Below, one piece after another: positions 12,001 through 25,600 of a stretch of 64,000 nt of DNA. A program made the position numbers and the translations under genes. The stretch lies in contig JAGMVK010000004.1 of assembly GCA_020747065.1 (NCBI GenBank), positions 1,488,001 to 1,552,000 on the forward strand, in the 5' to 3' direction. The first letter of the stretch is position 1; every line of letters begins with the position of its first letter. The notes beneath the pieces were generated by a model. It made no database searches. It saw only the letters and a list, made by a program, of their open reading frames with translations, and was not told the origin of the DNA. This DNA comes from Cadophora sp. MPI-SDFR-AT-0126. Lineage: Eukaryota > Ascomycota > Leotiomycetes > Helotiales > Ploettnerulaceae.

Positions 12001-14000
12001 AGAGTCACACTGGAAGACAAGGTAGGCCTAATAGAACTTTTGAAGCATCGATAAATTGAGTACTTTCTCTTAGCTTTGGCTGGGTAACATAGGCCAGAGA
12101 AGCAAACGATTTGTCCTGCCCTGAACGCAAAGGTGAACCTGTCCGCTTTGCACGAAAGCAGCAGCAAGCATATAGTGAAGCGTTGCCTGGTCTGATCTAC
12201 TCCGTAAGACTGCTAACGGAAAGTCTAACAACAAGTACAAACACTTGTAAAGACAGCAAGAAAGGTAACAAACAACATCGGAGCTCCCCGAAAACTCCAG
12301 ATTTTCCTTGACTTCTCCTTACATAATAGAACAAACAAAGAGGCTTAAGTCGAGACCGTGCTTTGACATGAGGAAAGTGACATGTCTGAGCCGCGCGGGT
12401 CGGCTGGCTAGTAGATGCTTAGAGAGGCTCTAGGCTTGTGAGAGAAGGAATGAGAATCAAAAATGGAACAAACACTCGCTTCACTTCAAAGCTGCATGCT
12501 TTTGGATATAGAAACTCCCTCCAAAAAGACTTACTTACTTCCTCTTACACACATCTCCAGCCGAAGCTAGACCCCTTTCCCTTCCTACCAATAGGCACTT
12601 CTCCAACGCAAGGTAAACAAACGCCAAAATCCCAATTGCCGGTCCTCTCCCCCCTTCCCCCTACCCCACCATTTACCGTTAATAGCCTTCTCAAAAGCCG
12701 GAGATGCCTCCTTCCCGTCCCATATCTATGCCGCACAATTCGAAATTCGCCTTCGCCTTCGTCTCCGGCTCGGGGGTGATTTACTATTAGGTTTAAGTAA
12801 CTGGATGTATGGGTTTGGGTATGGGTACGGCTCGCTGCATGTGCGGCCTCGCACAACGACCTACGGAGTAAAACACCGGTACACTCTACCAACCAATATC
12901 CTCCATCTGGCCAGGTCCAGCCTTCATACCTTCAAACACACCACCTTATCTTTACTGTACCTTTGTACCTAAGGAAACTTCCGAAGATACGTGCCGTGCT
13001 TTACTCCGTCCATCGCAGTGATCATCAAGCGGTACTTTCCCACTTTCAGATGCCATCTCCGCATCTTAGAAGCGAAGTGGTGTAGTGAGGGAGGAATTTA
13101 CTGGCTAGATGGGAACATGGGAAGGGATGGGATGGGGGGGATGTTAAGGGTTGGATTTTAGGGGTTGGACCCTGATTATCGGGGAGTGACAGGGCCATGC
13201 CAAGTTATTTTTTGTTAGTTGGGATTTTGATGTGATATGCTGGTGGTGAGTGAGTGGTGGGTGTTTTGGGAGTTTGAGGTTGAGGATTTTGAGGATGGTG
13301 TACAGTAGATGAGGGAACCATAGAATCGAATTACCGTCTCAGAAGCGAAATCTAATGTCGTCATTACACTTTCGACCTGGCCGCATCATTCATCGTTCGT
13401 GGCGGGGTTAGGTAGGTCTGTACTATCCATAGAAGTCCTATTGGCTTTGGAGAAGTGATACTGCAAATCAACATCGGTATCTATCTTGTATCCACGAGAA
13501 CCGTGCAAGCGAAAGTCTGGAGCAGCTAGCTTATCGACTCGACTCTAAATTTCCATCTCCACCACTTTTCTTTAAAAAAGGGGAAAGAAAATGGGGGAGG
13601 TGGGGTGGAGAGACTGGAGATGTTCAACTTTGATCCACGTCTTGCGTCTTGCGTCAAGACTGATTGATTGATGCGTACAAGTTGTGTTGTGTCGAATTTA
13701 GAGTTTTCAACAAAATGTCAATGTGGGACACACACATCCAAACTTTCCTCAAGCTTTCCTCTATTAAGGAAGAGGCCGGAGCCGGAGTGGCTTGCCTGCT
13801 TGCTCGTTCGTTCGCTGTTTCGAATCCATGGACAGTAGAGGCAGGAAGAACTTAAGATAAAGATACGATTGGATAATGAATGGACGGTTGCATTGGTTGG
13901 TTGGAAACTTTAGATGGTTTGGCTGTGGCGGATAACCGCGCGGCGTGCCTGCAACCGTTTTTTTTTCCTTTGCTGTTGCATCGTCGATCACTTCGTACCT
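9001..14000. other. Gene desert, part 2
   Basis: No supported gene. Short ORFs are present on both strands but have low-complexity, strand-symmetric compositions rich in Ser, Pro, His and Arg, as expected from non-coding pyrimidine/purine tracts. Several CT-rich and GA-rich tracts (for example around 12640-12680 and 9940-9970) are visible. Confidence 0.5.
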
Positions 14001-17000
14001 CAACGCTCGACCACCCACAGTAGTCCTTTGTCGTAAGAGATGATAAGAAGTTACGTATCAGATCCAACAGATGCTGTGGCGTCGGACTCCCGTCCTCAAA
14101 AGGGAATTTTCAGCGTCCCCGTTCCTACTGTAAGAAAGGCGTCGAATGTCTCGCTTAGAGAAACTCAAAACTGTGGCGCAAACATACCTCCGTAATCCTT
14201 TCGATCGCAACCTAGGAGTTTTGATTGGTTAGAGGGGAGGCTAGTGAGTGAGTTGAAGTTGAAGGGTGGGGAGACGCAGAGCTCGCGTAGAGATTCCTGG
14301 GTGATGATGATGATTGATTGGTATGCAATGCAATGCCATGGGCACGGCTTGGAATGTCCATGGGATGGAAAGTTAAAAAAGAAGTGCATATTTGTGTAGC
14401 GAGCGGGGACAGGGATTGGAAGCACGGACTGCGTGGAGAGCTGAGCATGGCATGATTGAGGGCGGAGCGGAGCGGAGGGTAGTGTAGTGGAGCGGAATGG
14501 ATAGTGGAAACTGGAGAGTGGAGGAGCTGGATGATGGGATGGATGACATGGATGAAGCTTTTTCATGAACCAGCTCGCGATGCATCCCATCTCCATAAAA
14601 TAAACTCATAACGAGACAATCTGGTTGGATAAGTGGTAGGAGACGGAGGCATCGCCGATGTATCAAAGGAAAGCCTCATCGAAACTTAAGCTTACAGTGC
14701 GGTACGAGTACAGCTCTCACCGCTATCTTGTTGTTGATGTGATAGACTGAGCGACCTCGCATGAAGAGCGAAGAACGAGTAAGAGAGGAATTTTGAGTTT
14801 GAGTTTGAGTTTTTCGATTTTGACTTTTAAGTTTTGCTGATCTTACGAGTGCCGTTTGTGTGCCGTCTGCCGTAGGCCGTCTGAGATTGTCGTCCGAGGA
14901 GATACTGAATCCTGTTTGTGACTTTGTGAAGATAATCCAGAGGAAGTCTTCTCTCTCTGTCGCCGCATTCAGATTCTGTTGAGTCTGCTTGATTACTTCA
15001 TACTTTATCGTTTCTGCCGTGCCGTGCCGTTTCATGTTCGGCCAGCTCCACCTGAAAACAAATGAGATGAGATGCAAATCTTTTCAGATCGAAACCAGAT
15101 CGTGGCCGAATGCGAATCTCCCAGCTCCTGATCTCTTGTCTCTTGTCTGCGATCTGTTTTCGATTGGTGAGGTGTCACATTCGCATCTCCAGCCCCCCAC
15201 ATGCCTGTGTCAGTTCTGTGGTCCAGCCCGCATTAACCTTGCTATCACGGGCGGCACAGTCCAGCACAGCTGACCCCGTAGTCTCAGGCACGACGCTGCG
15301 CAAACCTTGGAACCGGAGATTGGGGGATTGGTTGCTGTAAGCAACTATGAGGTCATCGAAGCCAGCCATGTCATGTTACGCACCGTGCGTGGGTGAGCGC
15401 GCTGATGAAAAAAGCAAATAATTTAACGGGCTCGCAGCGCAATCTGATCTCATGGCTTGATATGTAATTGCGTGGCGGCTGAGATGGAAGATCTGACGAA
15501 GGGAGTTCTTTCTTATTTGCGGCTTCCACCCGCGCGGGTCAGGCTCATGGGCAGCAGGACAGGTCGGGGTGTGGTGGTTGTTGATCAGGTACATGGTCGA
15601 TCCTCTGTATCTTGCCGGATGCGAAAGTACCGAGTTGTGTGTGTGTGTGCCAATTTTAAACATCGTGAAGTGCGAGTTCGACATGCGGAATTTGATGACT
15701 GAGGACGTCAGATCCATGATCACGATGTTTGCGAGAGAGTGGGGGAAACGGGGACCGGGAACGGAGCTCCAGGATTATTGTGGAAGCTCCGGCCCCCACT
15801 TGAGCTGCCCACTGTGGCGCCCAAGCTTTTATTTTGGCTTTCGTGGTTGAGCACTGGGTGGTGGGCCCATAGTTGGTTTGGTTGGGTGTTCCATGTTGGT
15901 TGTGGAGGCTGATGATGAGGTGAGACTGGAAGGCTCCGGAGAGCTCGGTACTGTACTGTACCTGGTTCAGGGATGAATTGCCATGATATGTGAACGACGA
16001 CTACGACGATTCTGGAATTATTAATGACGGCCTGTCCCGTCCTGCCTTGCTTGTAAACGGTCAGCTGGTCCTGAAATTGATTCCATCGACGTGGCATGGA
16101 GTAACCAAGGGAACGACGGTCGGAATGTTGGCAGGAAGCGAGGCTTCGGGACGGGATTTGTTTTGTGCTCGGGGATGAGGGCGACGGCGAGATAGTGACG
16201 GACGGTGACTGTACATTCTCTTGTCATAGCCGCTGTGTTTCAACCCCATTTCATTTCATTCTCGCATTCTGCCTTTGCCCCTCGATAGCCGGACTTGGAG
16301 TTGGGAGTTGGCATCGGAAGCTATCCTCGCACACACATGTATGCCATTTCACTATATTTTCTGTTTGTAAGTGGAGGGAGGTCGCCGCCATTCAATCTCA
16401 ATGCCTGTCTCCCAAGGTAGCCGATATCCGGTTTTTGGATTTTGATGCCTCAACGGTGAGAGAAGACTTGGCCGTGGCTATTGGCAGAGGAGGGCGGCGT
16501 ACGCAATGAGAACAGAGAGAGGTGGTATGGTCTGGTCCGCACGATTAAGTGCCTCGCCATACAGGCTGAGGATGGCGTGTCCTGATGCTTCTCATTGGTA
16601 TCAGATACTGCATTTGCCTTCAAGACCCTGATCTGAAGCTGCAGCGCATCTGCAGCTGGTCGGGCAGGGTCTGCAGATGGAGGGGTGGTACTGTAAGAGA
16701 AGGGATAACTGATAAGGAACGGTGCCTACCTACCCTACCTGACCTGACCTGAACTTACCTACCCGCTCGTTTCGTGTTTTCTGAGTTGTGTCTGTAAGTG
16801 TCTCCGGAAGGGTAGACATGCCATCTTTCCCCCTCATTCTTTGATCGATTGAGCCAATGATTGATAAGGTGGAGGATGAGCTCAGACAAATAGGATTTTG
16901 CACTCTATCTGCAGGTCAGCCCACAGATATGGTTCCGAATATACCGAAACTCTGCTTGTCAACCGTAGGTGGTTTGTTGATTCGTGTCGAAGTCTTGCCT

Positions 17001-17940
17001 CCAAAGAGGGGTTCTGATACGGAAGCTTCGTAATTGGGGGTACGGGCACGAGTACCGGACTGTCAACCACGCTATAATAATATATCATTTATAATTTGGA
17101 TCGTAATCTTGCGTGGGTGACACTGGTTTTTCGAGTTCGCACCTTATCCGGCGGTGAATTATGCCCGATGCTGTGTTACTCTCTGTGGTACAGACGAAAA
17201 CAGCCACATCCACCCCGTTGGCTATCGATTTATGAGTCCAAAGATGGGAATGTAGAGGCCGATAGAGATTAATGATAGCTGGATCCCCGAGATAGGAGTG
17301 GATGGACAGGCTTGCTAATTGGATGGAATATCGGTGAGTACATTGTGTGCCGATACTGAAAAGCCGTTATGGTGGTATGAGACACAGGTGATTTTTGGTG
17401 TAAGCCTCAACTCCTGATTCATGGTCAACAGCGTCAATTGGTATCCAATTCGAAAGCCCAATATGTGATTCTAAAATGCATCCTTGGATGACGATTGGTC
17501 CCGTTGGCAAGTCTTGTACCCCTCACCGTAGCTCTCGATTTATCTGGGGGTGGCTTTCCTCAGGAATGCCGGTAGCCAGACAGAGAGAGGTAAGACTTCG
17601 TGGAGAAGTACTACAGTTGATTTGGTGAAGCGGTGGTATGCACTCGAGCAAGCCAATCTGGTGCATTGCATGACTTGAGTGATTGCTATTGAATCATAAT
17701 CACGCTCATTATCCATCATGACTTGCCTGCATCTGCTCTGCATCTGTGGATATTAAGCAGCATGTCGTCTCTCCCTGGCGGCAACCAGTAAGCGGTCTCA
17801 ACCAGAATCGTGAAGCTCTGCAACGCTTGGCTGGTCTGCAGACTGCAAGTGTGGTGGTGAGAGTGGTGAGTGGTGGTGTCAATTCGATGGGATGCCGACT
17901 TTTCCATACTGGCTGGCAGGCCCTTGTCCATTTCTGCCAT

Positions 17941-17958
17941 GCCATGCCATGGCATGGC
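17941..17958. repeat. 18-bp perfect palindrome
   Basis: GCCATGCCATGGCATGGC equals its own reverse complement. It is preceded by another TGCCAT unit. It lies in the gene desert and its function is unknown. Confidence 0.6.
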
Positions 17959-18340
17959 TGGCCCGTTCGCTCAAACAAAAGGTCCAAGGGCCAAGCCTCG
18001 AACCCACTCCCCACCCTGGCACAGACCGATGCAAGCATGAGCAAAACCCTGTTCCCTGATCCCTACTTACGCCTGCTGGTTGCATGACCGATGGATGTTA
18101 GCGCGCTGTGGCTTCACTTGGCATCAAACCGGCCACGCCAACTTTTTCCAAGTTCTACTCTCCACTTTGGCGCGCAGCGAATCACCGCTTGTAGATGTGC
18201 TGCTCGTTGTGTCCCACCACTCTCAGGAAGATTTGCTGGGATCTAGAGCCTCTAGCAGCCTAGCCACATATCGCCCATCACCCCAGCCAACTCGAAAAAT
18301 GTTGTTGTTGGTGGTTATGATAACGAAATTTTGGAGTGCA

Positions 18341-18364
18341 CAGAACAGAACAGAACAGAACAGA
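18341..18364. repeat. Pentanucleotide repeat (CAGAA)n
   Basis: Four exact CAGAA units and a fifth CAGAG unit in tandem. Confidence 0.8.
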
Positions 18365-18960
18365 GGGAAGAGGATTGCCCTAATGCAGCTCATCTTATGC
18401 TCGCTCCGAGTACGGTGTATGCACGGCATGAGTTTATGAGATGTATCAATTGACGCACCCGAAAGAAATATGTACGGCTTTCGGGCTCGGTATGCTCTGG
18501 TGGTTGCGGCACGGTGCCGTGTCTGCTGTTTCTGACCCGTTGAAGCCGGACACAGCCTGGATATGGATTCGAACAATTTGAACAGCTTGAAACACCAATC
18601 CAGAGCAAGCTGCCAAAGTGTAATACAAAGTAAGCTAAATGTACTGTACAATCCTATTCGTAGCGAGCTTGGGGACATGACGCCGGGCGTGGAATGGTGC
18701 GAGCGAGATCTCCAGATTACTAAGAGTCAAGAGGAAGACACTTTGGGGTTTTAGTTTTGTTTTTGGTTTTGGCGAGGAATGGAAGGTTTGGAGTTGATGG
18801 ATGGTGGGGAAAGAGGAGACAATTCATCATCAGAAGAGGAGAGCATGAAGATGTGCGCGGTCGACACAGAGGAGGAGGATGAGGATGAGGATGAGAACGG
18901 CCCCTGCCTGCTGGTCCTGGCTTCTTGCAGTCCAACTGAACTCCATTGTTGAGTCCGTAC

Positions 18961-18981
18961 CAGGACCAGGACCAGGACCAG
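18961..18981. repeat. Hexanucleotide repeat (CAGGAC)n
   Basis: Three exact CAGGAC units plus CAG. A GAGGAT-type repeat lies nearby at 18870-18895. Confidence 0.75.
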
Positions 18982-19996
18982 CATCAGCACCAAGGATATG
19001 AAGACCCACCCACGTTTGGCAGATCAAGGCGGCCTCGTACCACCCATATCGGGGCTCCATGTAAAAGCAGCTAAAGTTATGTGCAGCCCCTGGTCCATGC
19101 CATGCCTTTTCTGATGCTGCTTTGCCTTTCTTTGCCTCTCTCTCCTGCCTCTGCCTCTGCCTTTGCCTCTCTGCCTTTTTCGCGGTGCGCTATCAACTCA
19201 CCCATCCTCTTCGCGCTCCAACTAATGCCAAACCTGGTCTGGTTCGATTTCACTTGTCTGCACCATCTTCAACTGGTCTCCACTCTTCGTGCCCGCTCTA
19301 ACCCCATCCTCCCATGTTATCCTCACCTCACCTCACTTTCCTCCTCGCCTAACCCCAGCACCTCCCAAGGAGCCAGAGCGAGCCGGCGGCCATCCTTATT
19401 CTCCTGCTTCCCACCACCACCACCACCACCCTTCCCTCTCCTACTCTCACCACCACACTTCTAGGCCTGAGCCAGCCTTTCATCAACAAACATTTAATAT
19501 CTCCTCATTCCATTGTTGTGCTGTTGTTGGATTCCCTTATTGAGAGTTGCAATTGACGAGCTCGACATTTGAATCAGTCATTGGTTCCTCACTCGCTCGC
19601 TCGCATAATCCAGCAAGACGTCATTTATTTGCTCCGGTGGGCAATAAAGACTCTCCCTCGCCCTCCCGCGTCAACAATCAAGGCAGGCCCGCACACCACA
19701 CAAAACCACCCCGACGCCCGGAAATAGAAGGAACAGGTAGAGAAGCCAACAATAGTTTGGCTTTGTCCTGGCACCATCTTTTCCATCTCTTCCCTCGAGA
19801 TCCGAGCCTTCCTTCCTGTCCAGTTGACTAATCCCCTCGACTCGACTCGATCGATTGATCCTTCCGACGCCGAAGAGTATCACACACGATAGCTGGAATA
19901 CGCCGTGTTTTGACCTTCCTCGAGCCTCGTCTAGTCCTCGAACTCGCCTCGCCCACGTTCTTGTTCTTCACAGAAGACTCATTACACCCTCCTCTC

Positions 19997-20113
19997 GTAA
20001 GTCTGAGTAACTGCATGCGCTCCAATGTAGCCTCCCCCTCGACCTACCGAGCGCCACCTAGACATTACCTACGCATTCTTCACACTTTCTTTTTCTCCTC
20101 TCTTGCATTGCAG
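19997..20113 (+). other. Probable 5' UTR intron of the CBM21 gene
   Basis: A consensus donor GTAAGT at 19997 and an acceptor TTGCATTGCAG ending at 20113, 117 bp apart, lie about 200 bp upstream of the start codon in pyrimidine-rich leader sequence. No start codon context for a main ORF lies between them. This is an inference from splice signals only. Confidence 0.45.
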
Positions 20114-20319
20114 CAAACCTCCAGAACAGACCAAAGGACAAGGCTGACCTGATCCTTCCGCGAAGACTAGCGCAGCATCTTTTACGTTACTACCAGAGAG
20201 TCGAGGTCATCAATGCTTAGGAGGAATTGAGGCTGCTTTTTCGACAAATCTGACTTGTCGAGCTGCTATACTCACTCTTACACCTTACCACGCCCCATAT
20301 CTAGGCCTCGACCGTACGA

Positions 20320-22682
20320 ATGCCTTACACTCCTCCCTCGCAGCGTTCTCCAGCTGTGTCGGCCCCTCACTCTCCTGCTCTCAGCCGTCGATCTTCCTCA
20401 TCATATCAGTCTGGTCAAACGATAGGGGCTCAAGCTTCCAATCGACCGGAGCTTCCACGATCAACGTCATACCTCACCAGACACCGACGGACGACCTCAG
20501 TCAAGACTGCATCATTCGCACCATCCCACGAGCCTACACCACCGGGAACGGCCGACAGGGAGAACAATGATACAAACAGTTTGACTGCCTCTGGCAGCGT
20601 CAGACAATCACCGCCTCCTGTGACCGACGACATCCAGATACCTCCTGGTGCAGTCATCTCGCCACCCGACTCTCCACAAAACTCGAGCGATGACGAGGAT
20701 ACGAAAGAGTCGAGAGGTCGGGAATTGGAAAACCTGGCAGAGCTTCAAGCGGCCATCAGGATTATCGAGCAACACAGGGAGAGCTCGCCAAACAGGAAAG
20801 CGGAAGAGATTGGAAAGGCCAACCAGGCTCTAACCCTTATCATGCCACCTTCAGGATCGGACGACAAGCCAACAGCTACCCATATCGAGGAGACAACTGT
20901 CAACACTCTCCGAAAGCTTGGCCACAATAGATCGAACACCGACACGTCTATCTTCATGGACATGAGACAAAGCCAACCCGAAACGCCCCTCACTGGATCT
21001 GAGGAGGACTCCGTCACCGATGATGACGAGCCAAACCGATCTCGAAGGAAACCTCCCATGCTCAGAAAGAAGTCTGGTGAGCTTGTTAGACCCGCCTTGA
21101 GACTTTCCTCAGCTAGGAGACGTCCTTCAAGCATGCCGGGCACACCGACGTTCTCGAAGGCCGTCCATTTCGATTCGCACCTTGAGCACGTCCGACATTT
21201 TCTCCAAGTCGATAGACCTTTGGCAGTCAGTGCAGGCTCATCGCCAGTCGAGCAATACGACAGCGATACCGAGTTTCCTTTTAACGATGACGGAGCAAGA
21301 AGTCCCCCTTTCGAGTGGGAGATCATAGTTGCCAACTTCCCTCCCAACCCCACACCGATTGAATTCGGGCAAGCCGTGAAACTGGAAAGGGTCTTCTTAT
21401 CATCGGACAATAAGACGTTGGTGGGCAGCGTCGTGGTCGCTAATTGGGGATTTCAAAAGACTGTCGTGGCACGCTTTACACTTGATTACTGGAAGACCAC
21501 GTCAGAGGTCGTTGCCGAGTTCAACCACGACGTTCGTCAAACAAGGCACGATGGGTATGATCGATTCAACTTCAACATCAAACTCGCCGACCAAGCAAAC
21601 CTTGAGGCCAAAACGATGTTTTTCTGTGTGAAATACGTCGTCAACGGACGTGAATATTGGGACAACAACAATGCAACTAACTACCAAGTTGACTTCCGGA
21701 AGAAGGCCAAGCCACAGAATGGAAAGAAGGGCATGCCTGGGGCCGCATCACGACCAGCAAACTCCTTACCCAGAAGCAACAAGAAGTCACCTCCTGCGAA
21801 CGGAAGACCCAAGTCTATGCCTGTCACTTTTGATGACTTTGCTGATGGGTTTGATGGGAAATATCAATTCGATGACTTCAAGCAACCCGTCAAGGACTAT
21901 CTGGGCGAGTCGGGTACTTCTGTTCGCCTAAAGGGTGTGAAGTCTGCTGTCAGTCTAGGTTCTGATAACCTCACTCGACGTGCTCCACAACCACATGGAC
22001 AAGCCTTCGGGAACCGATATGACTTCGGTGCCTCGCTCTCTGCTGCCATCCAAGCTGCCAACACCGTACTCGGTGACAAGTCTGGCCTGACCATGAAATC
22101 AACAGCAAAGAAGCAGCCACCCAAGAAGTTCACTGCGGACGCCGATGATGCTTCTTCGCCCCTCACCATGGCAAGCAAGCGACCTGTGCATAAGCCAGCA
22201 CCGGCAGTCAAGCCTGTCACCGTCCAGCCATCTGCCTCTGGAACGGACTCACCTCGCCCGGTCGGGACCGAAAAGCCTGCCCTGGCTTCCCAGTCTTACA
22301 ACGATTTGTTGGACAAATACTGCTTTGTACGTACCAACGATCATCACTGGACCGGACAGGACAGTAGCTAATATTACTATAGTTTGGGTCAACCAAAACT
22401 TCTCCTCAGCTGAAAGATGGAACCTTGCGATCTGGCCAATACGATGGCACCAACGACGATGGTTACGTTCTTGAATCGGCCGATTCTACCGCGGATAGCT
22501 CGCCCTTGATGATGGAAAGGATGTCGGCACCGCAGTCTCAGAAAGCAAGCACGCAGGCGTCTCGCTCTGCTTCGCCAGCCCCGATGACGGGCTTCGTTTC
22601 GGGTACGTCTTCGATGTACCACAACTTGCATGCTGGGTTTCCATTCCACGACACTCATACCGCAACAGCTATTCGGGGTTGA
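20320..22682 (+). CDS. CBM21 protein phosphatase 1 regulatory (glycogen-targeting) subunit
   Basis: Likely targeting subunit of type 1 protein phosphatase, equivalent to yeast Gac1/Pig1, which brings PP1 to glycogen synthase. 768 aa: exon 1 20320-22326, intron 22327-22382 (GTACGT...ACTATAG), exon 2 22383-22682. Residues 1-275 are Ser/Pro-rich and disordered. KAVHF at 280-284 is an RVxF-type PP1 docking motif. A CBM21 domain follows at about 350-465 (VKLERVFLSSDNKTLVGSV, VANWGFQKTVVARFTLDYW, FFCVKYVVNGREYWDNNNATNY). The C-terminal tail is disordered and carries a conserved YNDLLDKYCF-FGS block that spans the splice junction, which supports the intron. The gene is isolated, with nearly 15 kb upstream and 3 kb downstream free of genes. 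The start was chosen as the first ATG of a frame with normal CBM21-protein N-terminal composition. Confidence 0.88.
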
Positions 22683-25600
22683 ATTTGACGTTTTCAGCAT
22701 TCTGAGCGATTTTCGGCTGATACCCAGCTATTATTTACGAAACGACGATACGAATAATTCTTTTCGTCACGATGAGAGGGCGCAGTCTGATCAAAGTGGT
22801 GATCTGGGGCTACTAGATCACAGGAATTGTTTCGACTACCTCTTTGCTGAGTGTGGTCATCAAAATATTTGAAACGGATTGGTCGCGAGTCTGCCAGGAG
22901 AAGATTCGGATCACGCCCATTGGTTCTCGGACGTCTTCTTCAGGAGCGTTCTTAATGCATTTCTGCGCGGGGACATCAATCATGATTGCTTTGCACGGAG
23001 TTTCTATTCTTTCTTGTACTTTTGAGCGTCCTGCATATTTCTTTATCCGGCTGAAATTCTCGGCCGACGATTTCTCACCTCCTTCGTACATAGACTGGGT
23101 TTTTTTAATATTTTTTTTTATGGATCCGAACCCCTCTAAATTGGAGAGAGGAATTGGTGGGCGCAAGGCTTTTCTTATGGCCTTCCGACTCTGCGAAATC
23201 CAGATTGCAACGTCGAGTGTTCTTTTGGATTTGGGAAAAAGTTGTCTTTTGCGCTGGGTTTTGGAACGGGTTGGGAAATGGTTGTGGAGATGGAATAATC
23301 CTATGGGTACATACGAGAAAATGGGATTACTGGACTGGGGTGGTTTGCGATTGGGTTGGGTTAGAAAGGATACCGGATCCGAATGGAATCAATCGGTCGA
23401 ACAACCAACCCAACCGAACAAACAACGCTTGACACGATAAGGATGCAGAGAAGCTAGCTAAGCTGTGTGAGGTGGATCGGGGTGGAGGACAAGGGAAGAG
23501 AATGGATCCATTCAAGTTTGAGGTGTTCTTTTACCATATCTGAACTCTTGACTATTCTGCTTGCTTGCCTTTGCCTGCTTGCGCTGGATGGAGAGGTAGT
23601 TGGTGGGAGATCGATCCGAAATGCTAACTACTTTGAATGAAAGACGGTTGATTGATCATCTTTACACCTTTCTTGCACTTTGAGATTCTCACTGTGATGT
23701 TGTGACTTGCAATTTGCGTTGATCTTTGCTTGTGATTATGCATTCATGACGATCTCACGGAGTCACGAATCCAGGAACGAGTCGTCCTGTTCCTGTTCCT
23801 GACCTGACTTACGAGGCTTCAGCTTTAGTTGGACCAAGCAAGACTTTGTTGGATCTATGCACTACTAGTTGGCACTCGCGGCGTGCATACTCAATCTCAA
23901 ATCTCAATTGTTCAGATGACCATGACGATCTCAAGTAGCTCATTTCTCACCGTTCATCTTCACGGCACAGACACAAAGAAAGTCCTAGGTACATGAATCG
24001 TCGGCTTTGGACGGATGGGGGCGAGAGGTAGAGGGTACGTATGGCTGTCGAGGTGTTGAGGGGTTACTTTGAAATTGAGAATGGGGAGGTACACCGCCAC
24101 TGCCTTGATTTTTTTTTTATTCTACGGGTTCGGTTTGGTAGGGTGTGTGTGTGATGGGTGATGAGTGTTAGGTACTTGGTGTTGATTGATAGGGCAGGCA
24201 GGGCAGGGCAGGGCAGGGTGTGGCGGTTTTGGTGTGGCTGATTCGCTGCAGTGCCGCGTGGGAAGGGGAGTGAGTGAGCGTGGGATTGGCAATTGAGGAC
24301 TTGATTTTGTGTGAGTACCAAGATTTTGGGACGCGTGTTTGTTTGAGACGGGGGAAAATTGAATTGGAATTGGAATTGGGATTGGGATTGGAATGAGAAT
24401 GTGATGTCATACCCCTCTGGTTCACCGTTTGTTTTTGTATGTGGAGTGTTAGTCTTATCATTGCTTTTTCGAAATCGAAATCACTCCTAAGTGGAGAGTT
24501 CAGGTGGGGTATAGCATATTCCCTACAGTATGGTAACGCAGCCTACGCTGAAGAACTCTCAACCAGTAAAACGGCTGCCAGTAAAGTTAAGTCGAGAAAG
24601 TGTGTGAGTAGGAGTTGAGGTCGAGTCTACATGGCCCCCCGTCAGGCTCCACTGTATAAGCCTTGGAACGATTTTTCTGGAACCGGAACCACGGCGGTGC
24701 CTGCTTCGCTGGTGGAGCGGTGAGGGTATCGTGAGTGAGGTGGATCTCACGCACACCATTTTTCATTCCTTACCTGCCTGTACAGTACAGTACGGTGGAG
24801 CGCTTTGCTTGCGTGCTTTATCTGTTAATCTCCATCGTTATCTTTTTGATGGGTCCGGAGATAGCCATTGTCGAATAAATACCCTTTGTATGGTGGGTTG
24901 GTGGAGGTGCTATGATAGGCATATGAATCGACGCACTTATGGCGTTTACAAGTAGGCGGAGTGGGTTTGGGTAGGCGGTGGGCTTGAATCATGTATGGCT
25001 TTGGTACCTACGCATCGCATGAAGTAAGGTTATGTACTGTACGAAAGTACCAAGTTCTTAGTGCATACCAAGTGCGTACATATGCGGCTCTGTGGATATG
25101 CGTTTCATGGCATGACGATCTTATGGGTCTTGGATTGCGTCTGGACTCCAGAGAGATCGGGATCGGGAAATGGGAGTTTGAGTTTCGGAGGGGATGGGAA
25201 GGAGTGGAGATTTGTTTGTTTTAAAGAGGGGTTGCTTTTTTGGGAAGTTGAAGATTGATGTGGAGTGTGGCTGGTGAGTGGGTGGAGTAGAGATGTGTTG
25301 TTCATGTGTTTGTTGTTCGGAGGTCAGATGGGGGATATAAGGTAAGGATCCCTTTCCGACTTTTCAATGGTTGATTGAAAACCGATCGATGTCTTCTTCG
25401 ATGGGGTTCACATGGAGAAAGAACAAAAGCCGCAAAGGAAAGTCAACAAACCCAGAGCATGTGACTGAGATTGGATTAGGTAAGCGAGGCTGGCTCGCTT
25501 TGAAATTCGTAGCCGAGGATTGGTGGTGAAATGGGACGATTTATTTTCGAGCTCGGAGCTTCGACTTGGGAGCTCCACCTCAACATCGGCCGACGACGAT

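Larger units (their letters stand above)
14001..19996. other. Gene desert, part 3, and long leader of the CBM21 gene
   Basis: No supported protein gene. Simple repeats occur at 18341-18364, 18870-18895, 18961-18981 and 19411-19431, and an 18-bp palindrome at 17941-17958. From about 19080 the plus strand becomes strongly pyrimidine-rich (CTCC, CTTC tracts), typical of a fungal promoter and 5' leader running into the gene at 20320. Very long leaders or non-coding transcripts could lie here, but none can be proved from sequence. Confidence 0.5.

Noticed and set aside
14165..14666. Overlapping Ser/Pro/His-rich open frames on the minus strand
   Set aside because: Low-complexity tracts give open frames in more than one frame at once; there is no conserved motif.
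19081..19831. Overlapping Pro/Ser-rich open frames before the CBM21 gene
   Set aside because: They arise from the pyrimidine-rich leader; several frames are open together and none has a domain.
22844..23440. 198-codon plus-strand open frame after the CBM21 gene
   Set aside because: Composition and content look random (Trp/Gly-rich end from GGT/TGG repeats), with no domain; it is most likely 3' UTR.
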